A stretch of 64,000 bases of DNA from Rhynchospora pubera (taxonomy: Eukaryota; Streptophyta; Magnoliopsida; Poales; Cyperaceae). The notes under the pieces were generated by a model, which had not been told where the DNA came from, did no database searches, and saw only the letters and a list, made by a program, of their open reading frames with translations. A program made the translations under genes and the position numbers. Position 1 is the first letter of the stretch. Each line of letters opens with the position of its first letter. The DNA is taken from the NCBI GenBank assembly GCA_028095005.1, contig CM051460.1:113371039-113435038 (forward strand), in the 5' to 3' direction. This document shows positions 22,717-33,903 of the stretch, piece by piece.

Positions 22717-24949
22717 GAAGGTGGAAAGAAAGAAAACTAGTGAAAACTGATTAAACCGATATTTTCGATTTTTGATCATTTTTTTTTTTTTTGTTCTTGA
22801 CCAACGGGTTTTAGGAGTCTTTTTCTACCAGATGCTGAACCGAAATGCGATTTTATCGGAAATTTGCGGTACCCAGGAAACATTGAGTTATAGTTCATGT
22901 ATGTCTAATGAGTATATGACAAATCTCTATTTCCGGTGTATTATATGGGAGCTAGATTCTTCTATGTACAATGAAGCTAGCTCCAAAGACAGTTTGGGAT
23001 GTAAGATACTGTTTTGTTTAATTAATAATATATGTCATGGGCTTTAGATGTTTAAAAAAAAAAGAAAATAATTGGAAGGCCGATTTTCCGTTAAATCAGG
23101 CTCGTAAAGTACAAATATCAGTGACAAGCACATACCTGTCTCCAGGACCACACACCATGTGAAATCCATCCCCCATTATACTAAAATCTACGGAAGTGCT
23201 TATGCCTTACTTGCCCATGCATGATCCAATACAGATATATTCGTCTTGTAAAATTAGCCAATTTGGGAACCATTCCATCTTAAACATACACTAAAGCAGA
23301 CCTTTATAAATTATTGTCACGTTATCCATTTATGTGCACAAACGGACAAACCTTTAATTTTGTTTTAATTTTTGAAAGTCTCGTTCAGGTTTTCACTAGA
23401 ATGCATATGCATATATGATATATATCCAACGAAAGAATACGACACGAAAGAGTATATATTCTATCAAAAGATGACAGAATTGACATGATGCAGTGAAACT
23501 AAAGTATTGCAAAATAGATTCGTATAAGTATATATTCTAAAAAATATGCCTTCATCCCAATGCGTCATATTGAATATATACGTATAACATCAAAATAACT
23601 CAATAACCATTTCCCATATATGGCAAGAATCGATTATTTTGTATCTGCAGAAAAACGTTGCAGATATTGCAACCAATTAGCTCCAAATTTCCGGCATCGT
23701 TTTTTCTTTAAAAAAAAAAACTCGGGTACTTCGTTATTACTATTTGTAGTATTGTTTTGTAATTAATTATATCATTCGGGGGTTGTTTTTTTTTATGTAT
23801 CATTTGTTTTGTAATTATGCCGTATGTGTTAAAATACTCTCAAAAAAAAAAAAAATCGCTCGGCTATTTTAAATTTCTAATTGTAACTGTGACACAACTG
23901 TGATATTCCAATATATATTGCGGATGCTTAACTACAGTGTATGTTTTGGAAATACGCACACTTTATGATATGTATATAAACTCAAATCAGACGATTTATA
24001 TTGCATGTAATATAATTCCGTTATAGATATATATGCATTTATGACAAGAAAAACAAAAATCATCATCAACCCTCTATTTCTGAAGTCTCCTGCATGCCCA
24101 CAAGAAAAGAGGCTACACAGGTCTGAAGCCTCCTTATGTACTAGGAAGTCAATTAGGCACTCCAGAATTGATTCTCGATCCATAGTAGCCCTTGAAACAA
24201 GCATCCTAGCTAGATATATACATATGAATGATACACTTTTAACCTCAAAATGTTAAAGAGATCATTGCTTTCGAGTTTGGACCACACTTGGCAAGCTTTA
24301 GAGATCGAATAGTCGAGAAACAAGATTAGAATTTATTCTGATTGGCCACAAATAATAAAAAGAGAAAAAGGGTTTTATGTTGGATGTCGCACATGTAACT
24401 ACTATACTAATTATATTATATTAATTATATAAATGCTGGTACTTTCAAACACTTGACATTGTCTAGCTAGAGTATTGCAGAGTACGAAATAACATTCCAT
24501 TTCGGACAATTTGTTACGAATTTTGAAGTTGTTCTTCACATTAGAACCTTTATTGATTGTTTGCTGAATTGGATGGTCTTAATATGCGCATCTAATTATT
24601 CCATGACACGAGTTGCTTTGTTGAGAGATTAACGTTGGACAGTTTGTGATCAGGTGTTAAGTACATCAACGGAATGTTTTAATGTTAATAATATTATTCG
24701 TAAATTTCGTTAAATGTATTCTATATTATTTTTGTATGTAGAAAATTCATGGATTTAATATTTATCTGGACAGGTGCCGGGAGTTTAGGAGAAAATAAAA
24801 AAAAAGAAAAGAAAAGTTTGATTTATTTTATTGAATTTCGGATTTCATAGTACATGACTATCTATCAAAAGAAAGATAAATTTAAATTATGGGAGTGGCT
24901 AGTATAAAACATATAGAATACATACACTTGTTCAACATGATAAAATTTT
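22717..24949. other. Intergenic DNA, no confident gene
   Basis: Mostly AT-rich. The balanced-composition stretch 24040-24210 gives open frames on both strands but no domain, splice context or codon bias was recognised. It could be a decayed exon or a non-coding transcript. Confidence 0.45.
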
Positions 24950-25390
24950 AATTTTTAAAATTAGAATGGCCGAACTAAACCGGTCAAATTGTTATACCTT
25001 ATAAAATTTCCGTGGAGATCAAATTTTATATTTTTTCAATTTTTTTATATATATATTTTTTTAAATTTTTTAATTTGCTCAATCTAAAAAGTTATGAAAT
25101 ATCCAAATTAAAAAATTCGAAAAAAAATAGTTAGAAAATTTAAAACATTATAAAATTTGATTTTCAAGGACTCCGGTTTGGATGCGTTGAGAAGAAGTAG
25201 GAAGAAGTAAGAAGGGAAGAAAAAAAATTATAAACAATCCAAACTCTTCACAAAGTTACACACTTCCCAATACTTCTTTTTACTTCTTCCCTTCTTCCCA
25301 CACCTATCCAAACAGAGTCAAGGATATTTTAATATAGAGATCATATTGAGCGGTTTGGATCAGCTATTTAAAATTTTAATGATTGATGTT
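24950..25390. mobile_element. Degenerate foldback MITE carrying a nested MITE
   Basis: The left arm (GGTCAAATTGTTATACC...GGAGATCAAATTTTAT) is inversely related to the right arm (ATAAAATTTGATTTTCAAGG...GATCATATTGAGCGGTTTGG). The right arm is interrupted by the GTTTGGAT MITE at 25170. Ends are approximate; no clear target duplication. Confidence 0.5.
25170..25318. mobile_element. GTTTGGAT-family MITE, copy 4
   Basis: GGTTTGGATGCG at the left and CTATCCAAACAGAGTC at the right, with the same internal core (ACAATCCAAACTCTTCACAA, CTTCCCAATACTTCTT) as copies 1-3 but more diverged ends. Confidence 0.75.
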
Positions 25391-26079
25391 TGGATTGTAT
25401 TTGAGTTCCTGTATGTTTGATTTTAGCATTACTCTTAAATTTCTATTTAAGAATTTAAATTATTGTTCAATCATAATTAGTCTTATTAACGCTTATTTGG
25501 AACGAAAATTTTCAAATTGCACCTATTTTATCAGGAATTATATGTGCCATCAGCAAATATACCATCCCAGCCATCGCTAAATACAAAGTTAACATATACA
25601 ACAAATAAGGTGAACATATAGACGATCTAAGTGAACACTTACAAACAAAATAAGTGTTGTCATCACTTGTTCAGAAGTTTACATGCATATTCAACTAATT
25701 TTCATTGAACTTATTTGTCTGTATGTGTTCACTTAATTCGTCTATATGTTCACTTTATTTACTTTATATGTTCACTTTATATTTAGCAATGGCAGGGATG
25801 GCAAAACTGCAGATGAGTAATCAATTTCCATTTTATGCTATATATATATACTATGGTTATAATGAATCAAACTCTTACCATTTGTATAATTTTTTTATGC
25901 AAATAAGCAGGATTTATCCTGACACTTTCTATTAAAAGAAAATGTCAAGATTTACAATTAATTGTCAAAGACTCAGAGCCCCCACCCCAAAAAAATGTAG
26001 GGGCACAAATCATAATCCCTGATACCGAATTGATACAGCGCACCTACCCTCAAAATCTGCTACACCCCTATATCTTTAA
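25391..26079. other. AT-rich DNA left of the Helitron
   Basis: No gene seen. Short related motifs (GTTCACTTAATTCGTCTATATG, TATGTTCACTTTAT and their inverse near 25600-25640) suggest an old inverted repeat at about 25580-25790. Confidence 0.45.
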
Positions 26080-26310
26080 TCTCAAAAGACAACTATTAAA
26101 ACCCTCTTCCAAAGTCAAAATTACGTACAAATTCACAGTATTACAACAGAACTCATGACTTTGTATAATTTAAATTTTATTTGGCAAGATCAAGAGGTTC
26201 TTTATTAATTGAATGTTATTTTAATTTCCAATAATCATTTTAATATTTTGAAGAAGAGTCCAAAGCCCCATCCAATCCAAACATATATTAATCCCGGCCT
26301 ATTGGATCCG

Positions 26311-26355
26311 GATCCGTTACTATTCATAAGCACAGTTGCGGAATAGTAACGGATC
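26311..26355. repeat. Perfect 15-bp inverted repeat near Helitron 5' end
   Basis: GATCCGTTACTATTC (26311-26325) and its exact complement GAATAGTAACGGATC (26341-26355) enclose a 15-base loop. It lies about 230 bp inside the proposed left end, upstream of the Rep gene. Confidence 0.9.
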
Positions 26356-27863
26356 TGAATCCTCCGTTCTGCTGCTTTCATCGTGGCCCTGTGATTTGGT
26401 CCTCCTCTGCCGTTTGATCGTTCCTCTTCCAGATATTTCTTTACTTTGCCTCGATCGCTTGCGCCCAGTACAGCCTCTCTCATGCCATCGCCTGAGTGAT
26501 CTCCTCTCCCATGTGGCTGTCGTACGGGCTTTCATCGGCGGGTAGTCGTGGTTCGTGCGCCGTTCTCTTTGCTTTCGCCTCTTTATGCTCTCTTATTCTT
26601 TCCTGGTCCGATTCTGGTCTACAGCCTCGATGTGCGTTTGCTCTTCGCTGTGCTCGGCTCAGTGCGCCTCTGCCACAGATTTGGGATATTATGCGTTGCT
26701 TTTCTTTGCTCTCTGTCTATCTGCACTCTATCCGATGTCCTCCTGTTGTGTGCATCGAAGCTTTTTCGACTTTCCTCCTGTATTTCTCTATCTTCTCCTG
26801 CAATCTCTCATTGGGATTGTGTTGTTTGCTTGGTGAGTTCTTTCGCTTCTATACCTTCTCTTTTTTCCTGTGCTCATTTTGGGACAAATTATTTGCTGGT
26901 ATCTTCACCAAATCAGACAGTATTTTGAAGTAGATGCTCCTATTGCTCAGTTTATCTTCTCATACTTTTCTTCTTAGTACTTTATTTGTGGCCAAAATAG
27001 TCAGCCAAACCACACTCGCTGTGATTTGTCTTCTCCTCTGTGCATTGATCACCTCACCGTAGCACACAAGGAGAAGGGAAAAACAAAGGAAAAGTTTAAA
27101 CTTATATATTAAACTTATGCATAGTCCTTTCATGCTGTGTTTGGGTTTTCACTTACATATTAATTTGTCTTATTTTTATTTGACTGTTTATACTTTTTTC
27201 TTTTCTTTTTCCCCTTGCAGATTCATCTCCACATTTCGGCTTCGTTCCTGGTATCTTCTTTCATTTTCATTTTTCCTCGCCATCTGTTTATTGCACAGTT
27301 TTTTCGTCTTCCTATTTTTCGGATCGTTTTCGTATCTACCGTTTCTTCATGTTCTTTTCACTGCAGGTAGGCTGGAAGATCTTTGCTGCATCTTTGGTTT
27401 CTTCTTACCTTCCTCTTCGCTGCCATTAGGTTTGTTTACATACATTCCTTATGTTTTTTTTTCGTCCTTTTCTTTCATTATTCTTATTTCTTTTTTTTCT
27501 GCTATTTTTTCCTTCATTTTTTTCCCCATCTATCCAGGAGATCAGCTCTTGCGCAATCCTTCTTCTTTATCTTTCCGATTATCTGTTGCTCGGCGTGCTT
27601 TGCTTTTGTCTACTTCAGGAATTTTTATCTCCTTTCTTCTTTCTCTTTGTTGTAATTTCTCCCTGCAATGTAGTTATATTTACATTTTTCCTTACTTTTG
27701 CTTTCATGTATTCATTGTGTCCACTGCGATATTTATTGCTCTTATGGTGTATGTCCTATTTTCTGATGGGCCTTGTTTTCTGGTGATGGTTGTACGCCTG
27801 TTTGTTCTTTTCTTTTAGCGATTTTTTACTTATTGCTGCTGTCGCAGTATTTCCTTTTGCCTC
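26356..27863 (+). other. Helitron 5' leader, pyrimidine-rich
   Basis: The + strand is strikingly C/T-rich (TTCTTTTTC-type runs) and is likely promoter plus 5' untranslated exons and introns of the Rep/helicase gene; an acceptor CTGTCGCAG lies just before the proposed start codon. The long open frames here (for example 27117-27818) are Phe/Leu/Ser-rich by-products of the pyrimidine bias and have no domain. Confidence 0.55.
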
Positions 27864-30800
27864 ATGGAAGATACTACGCTTGATTTGGATGATGTCGGCA
27901 TCCGTCATCATACAAACGACACTCACGATGCCTTTCATGGAGTCTTGAATATAGGTAGGGATTTTGTTTGTGCACGGACCGTCTTCTGTACTTTCTTCAT
28001 CACTGACACTTTACGTTCTTTTGATTCATCTTCAGACAGCTTTCGTTCGCCTCTTTTTTTCCATTCCTTTTTCCTATCACTGTATCCGCCTTCTGTATCC
28101 AGCGTGATTATGCAGCTCCTTTCTGCAGCCTATTATTCGCATCTAGCTGTTTCTGCTCTTCTTTCTGCTTACTCATGTATTCATCGTTGTCTTATCATTT
28201 TCTTTTCATATCCGCAGCCATGTTCAAATTACGCCTTTATTGATCTTTTCTTTATCCTGTTTTCTTCTACATCCCTAAGATCGTTGCACGAGTGTGCGTC
28301 GTCGTCTGCTACTGTGTCATGGTGGTTGCCCAGATTCATCGATTCCAGTACCTTCATCAGACTGCACTCAAGATGAAGGTTTTGCGCATGAACCCTGCTT
28401 TCATTCTTTTTGATGTCAGCCAATCTATTTTCCCTTCTTCCTGTGTATTCCATTCAGTTTCACTTTCTGCTCTCTTATTCCGTTGTTTTTCCAGATGTTG
28501 CATCTCCATGCTATGGTTCAACTTCGCATAATCGACCAACCAGACGACGTAGGCTTATCATGCCTGATGATCCATCATCCTCCGGTTCAACAGATTCATC
28601 TGCCTGGGCAATCACACTTGCCCAATATATTGCTCAGAGTACAGTTCTATTTTTATCTTTCTCATACCTATTTTTAGAGGTCTTATCTCATCCTGAGTTT
28701 GCTCCTTACGACAAATTTTTTCCTCCTTTTTGTCTCATTGGATATGATCGACCCACCTTCCTGTTCCTCTCATTATTCTTCTTATTAAAGATGGTGCTTC
28801 TCCCTCCACTCCTACATCGCAATACGATCCATCCTATGAGTATTTTCAGAGCGGTTCAGTTCCTTCATCAAATTCGACCATCCCTCAAACACTGCCAGAT
28901 GTACCTTTTTCTCCTATGGTTGATTCGTCTGATTCATCCATGCTCGAAACACCGCCAGCTGTACCTGTTTCATCTATGATTTATTCGCCTGATTCATCCA
29001 TTCCCGAAACACCACCAGCTGTACCTGTTTCCTCTGTCATTTCTTCACCAGATTCAGCAGTTCCTGAAACACCACCGGCTATACATGTTCTTAATATAGG
29101 TATAATCTTCCTCTTTCATCTTATTTTGTTAGCAACTCTCACTGCCTCACCTGTTCTCCTATCCTTTTTCCTCCCATACAATGTCTTCGATCTTTTTCTC
29201 ATTATCTCTATGTTTCTTTCCAATCTACAGCTGACAGGCCAGTATATGATGACTTTGGTGATCCAACTTATGTCTGTCCTGATTGCTATGCTCTCTTTTG
29301 GTATGAAGAACGATGTCGAAAGGATTCACGTGTTGACAATCCTATGTACAATCTCTGTTGTAGAGGAGGACGTGTTGATTTGCCTGCTGTTCAACCTACT
29401 CCACCTGCTTTACTGCAACTCCTCAATCCTTTGGGCGGTCCGGATTCAAAACATTTTCTTGACAATATTCGTATGTACAACTCCATGTTTGCATTGACTT
29501 CCATGGGTGTTCAGGTTGACAATACTGTTAGAGCTGCTCATGGTCCATATGTGTATAGAATATCTGGGCAATTATGTCACCTTATGGGTTCATTGATTCC
29601 TGATGATGATGCTCCACCACAATTTGCTCAGTTATACATTATGACACAGAGAATAAAATAGCCAACCGTCTTAGTCGCTTCTCTGGATCAGATCAGTATT
29701 CAGTTCCTCGCCCGCACATTGTCCAGGCATTGAAAGAAATGCTTGATCAACATAATCCTTACATCCAAGCATTTAGATCTGTTCGTGAGCAGATTATAGA
29801 GGACTCTGATAATTCTCTTCGGCTCAGAATAATTTCCCATAGGTCTGGTGATGGAAGGCAGTATGCTGCACCAACAACATTTGAGATTGTTGGCCTTATA
29901 GTAGGTGACCTTGATAGTCAACACTTTGATCGTGATATCATTGTGCACCGTCGTTCTGGACAATTACAGCGCATCAGCTCACTTCATCCATCCTATATGC
30001 CATCCCAGTATCCTCTTCTCTTCGTGCATGGTGAAGATAGTTTCCGTCTTAACATACCCTATAGCACAGCTGATTTGTCCAGTTCATCCCGCGTTCGTCA
30101 GCATGTCACCATGAATGAATACTATTGCTACAGACTTCATGTGCGCACAATAGGTTCAAACATAATTCTTCGACCTGGTCGTCTCCTGCAACAGATCTCT
30201 GTCGATATGTTTGCATGTGTCGACCAATCACGCCTGTGGTACATCCATCAGAACCAATCTTCTTTGTGTTCTGATACATTTCAAAATGTTAGGAATGCTG
30301 TCCTCAATTACGATTTGTACGGCCACACTGTTGGAAGGCGAATTATTCTGCCGCCATCTCATGTTGGAGGTCCAAGGTATATGTTCCAAAACTATCAAGA
30401 TGCTATCGCTGTTTGTCGGCACTTGGGTCCACCACACCTCTTCATTACTTTTACATGTAACCCTACGTGGCCTGAAATCACGCGAAATCTCTTTCCAGGC
30501 CAGCATCCAAGTGATCGGCCTGATCTGGTTTGCCGTGTTTTCAGGATGAAACTCAATCAGATAACACGTGATTTCCATGCAGGAAAATTCTTTGGACCCA
30601 TTTGTGGCAGTGAGCATCTCTTCCTTTATCATCTTATTCTCATTATAGCATTCTTATTTATCTTTCTCATTCCGTTCTTTCCTTTCCTAAAGTCTATTGT
30701 ATCATTACAGATTCTACCTCTTCGTTCTTTTTCTTATTCTTTGTTCTTCCTTTTTCTCTTTCTTATTTCTTAGTGATACACTCAGTTGAGTTCCAAAAGA

Positions 30801-33800
30801 GAGGCCTCCCGCACGTCCACATTATTCTGTGGTTGGCGAATCGAGCCGACCTTGCAGATGGTGCAAGTATTGATCAAGTCATCTCTGCAGAGCTCCCAGA
30901 TCCTGCTCATGATCCTGATGCATATGATGTTGTATCGCAGTTCATGATGCATGGACCTTGCGGTGCAGCACGACCAAACTCACCATGTATGCGAGACGGA
31001 AAATGCACCAAGAATTTCCCAAAACGTTTCCATGATGCAACACTAATCACAGAAGATGGTGTGGTCGTGTATAAAAGAAGAGATACAGGCATAACCGTTC
31101 GTAAGAACGGTATTCTATTGGACAATAGATGTGTTGTTCCATACAATCTCAATCTCCTCTTCAAATACCGTGCGCATATCAATGTTGAGCGCTGCCATAC
31201 ATCAATCATGATTAAATACCTCTTCAAATACATATGCAAAGGTCGTGATCGTGCACGGATTTCTGTCAATCGTAATCCAAACCCTGCTCCTGGGAACAGT
31301 CAGCAAGCTAATGAACCAGAACGAGTCATTGATGAGGTGCTTGACTATCTGGATTGCCGATACTTAACACCTCATAAATCTATCTGGCGCCTTTTCCAAT
31401 ATTCTATACACTACAGTTATCCCTCAGTTGAAAGACTGCCAATACATCTGCCGTTTGAAAATAATGTTGTGTTTCATGATTCGCAATCATTGCAGCAAGT
31501 GGCTAATAATCCTGCCAATCAGCGTACAAAACTGACTGCATGGTTCGAATTGAATACAACAGATCCTCAAGCTCGAAATCTTACATATCCTGAGGTCACC
31601 AAACTATACACATGGCATGATGATGAAAAAAAATGGCAGTTTAGATTGTAAGGATATCGATTGGAGCAGATGAATTTTGCACAACCAGGAGCAGGCGAAA
31701 TATATTACCTCAGGATGCTTCTTAACTGTGTTCGTGGCGCACCTTCTTTTGAGGCCTTGCACACAGTCAATCACATTATCCATCCAACATTCAAAGAAGC
31801 ATGTAATGCTTTGGGTCTACTTGATGATAACACAGAATGGCTTTCTACGATGGAGGAGGCTGCTACAATGGCATCGAGTCAGCAGCTGCGCCAGATTTTC
31901 ATAGACATGCTTCTATACTCTCAAGTAGCAGACACACGTCAGCTCTGGGAGTCTTGCTGGAACTATATGGGAGATGATATAGTCCAGAGAATAAGATTAC
32001 AGAATAATAACATGGAGATGTCTGTTGATGATCAGATTCTGAAAGACAATATTCTCTATGAAATGGAGGATATCCTATTTGTACGAGGATATAATCTTCA
32101 GTATGTTCGGCTGCCTGCACCATCGCATCCTCGCAGCACCCGTTATCACAATAGACTTCTTGAAGAACAATATTCTTTCAACACAATCCATCTGCGCGCA
32201 CAGCTTCCTAATTTGATGTCTGGCCTCAATTTCGAACAAAAAAATATATTTGATTCCATTATTCAGTCTGTCATGTCAGGACAGGGAAAATTTTTCTTTG
32301 TCTATGGACACGGAGGCACTGGCAAAACCTACCTTTGGAGAGCTCTCACAGCATATCTAAGGACTAAGGGTAAAATAGTCCTGACGGTTGCTTCGTCTGG
32401 TCTCTCTTCCCTCCTGTTAGAAGGTGGAGTCACAGCATACTACAGATTCAAAATACCTCTTAAGTTAAGAGAAGGTGCAACATGTGACATCAAAAAACAC
32501 ACACACCTTGCTTATCTTTTGTTACAGACATCCCTTATAGTATGGGATGAAGCACCAATGAACCATAGAATGTGCTTTGAGGCTCTTGATCGTTCGATGA
32601 AAGACATCTTTGCTGATTGGTATCCACAAAATCAAAATAAACCATTTGGAGGAATCACTGTTGTTCTAGGAGGAGATTTCAGACATACATTACCAGTAGT
32701 TAGCCATGACAGAAGATACGACACTGTCGCAGCATCCATCACAAATTCTTACTTATGGAGATCATGTGACCTCCTTAAACTTACAATAAACATGCATTTG
32801 TTGGCAACAAATGCTTCACTGTCCAATACACATCATCTTGCAGCTTTCGCATCATGGCTTCTCTCGGTTGGTAATGGTACAGCACAAACAATTAGATTAT
32901 TCAATAGTGCTGAACCTGAATGGATTAAGATACCAGATCAATTCTTAGTAGATCGTGGTAATAATCCGCAACAAGCAATCATCGATGCTGTGTATCCCAA
33001 TTTTTCTGAGAGGTTTCAAGATGAGTCCTACCTACAGCAGCGTGCTATTATAACTCCTAAAAACAATACAACAAACTCCCTAAATGATGCTGTTCTTCAA
33101 TCTATCCCTGGTGAACAACATGACTACTATAGTTGTGATAGTGCACATGGTCGTGATAATCTCCCAGAAGATCTACAGACAATGTTCACCACAGATATGA
33201 TTAACACAATCAATTCAGGCTCTCTTCCATGCCACAAACTTAGCCTCAAAATAGGAGTGCCAGTTATGTTGCTGCGAAATATGGATCAGGTTAATGGTCT
33301 TTGTAATGGAACTAGAATGATAATAACTGGGCTAGGCACAAGAGTCCTACATGCCACAGTCATTACAGGCCCAGCAAAAGGAAAACAAATCCAGATACCT
33401 CGCATCTTATTTTCACATGAAGACCAGAGACTACCGTTTCTTATGAAACGAAAACAATTTCCAGTTAGAGTATGCTACGCAATGACAATCAATAAGAGTC
33501 AAGGACAGTCTCTTGATGTCGTAGGTGTCTATCTCCCAGAACCAGTCTTTAGCCATGGCCAACTTTATGTAGCACTTTCAAGGACGACATCACCAGCAGG
33601 CCTCAAAATACTCATAGTTAATGAAGATAGTCAGTGCAGAAATTATACAAAGAATATTGTGTACAAGGAGATCTTCTCTTTATTACAAACAACTCAAAAT
33701 AACCATGGTGATTATTTATATTTGTTGCTTATTTCTATTTCCCATATTTATCGTCCATTCGCCACAGACAACACCATTTTCTTTGCACCATTAACTTATT

Positions 33801-33903
33801 TTCTATTTTTTCATGATTATGCATAATTTACAGTATGTATTTTCCCCTTGTAGCAAACAATGGACCCTCCAGTTCGAGTATCGACTCTGACAGTAACGAC
33901 TAA
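27864..33903 (+). pseudogene. Helitron Rep/PIF1-like helicase gene (one frameshift, one in-frame stop)
   Basis: This encodes the Helitron transposase, a replication initiator fused to a 5'-to-3' helicase that nicks and unwinds DNA during rolling-circle transposition. Exons inferred by eye: 27864-27954, 28334-28378, 28495-28638, 28791-29099, 29231-30609, 30774-33707, 33854-33903, all with phase-1 introns, giving about 1650 residues. Visible in order: a Ser/Pro-rich repeat region; the Helitron_like_N domain with CPDCYALFWYEERC; the HUH motif GLPHVHIILW (His at 30812 and 30818); the tyrosine motif IKYLFKYICKG (31211-31243); Walker A GHGGTGKT and Walker B VWDEAPM of the helicase; GGDFRHTLPVV; and the C-terminal TINKSQGQSLD...YVALSRT. 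Two lesions: a one-base loss near 29639 shifts the frame in the N domain, and TAA at 31649-31651 separates Rep from helicase. The HUH, Tyr and Walker residues themselves are intact. The last exon ends in a short Ser/Asp-rich tail, by inference. Confidence 0.85.
28845..29090 (+). repeat. 60-bp coding tandem repeat (PETPPAVPVSS) in Rep N-terminus
   Basis: A 20-residue unit, S(S/P)DSS(M/I)(L/P)ETPPAVPVSS plus three residues, repeats about three times, with a weaker fourth copy upstream (STIPQTLPDVPFSPMVD). It lies within the fourth inferred exon of the Helitron gene and keeps frame. Confidence 0.85.

Noticed and set aside
26496..26933. Overlapping open frames of 126-145 residues near the Helitron left end
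   Set aside because: Same pyrimidine bias; frames overlap each other and lack any motif.
27117..27818. 233-residue open frame, Phe/Ser/Leu-rich
   Set aside because: Result of the C/T-rich strand in the Helitron leader. No domain, no homologous pattern, and similar false frames exist in the other two frames.
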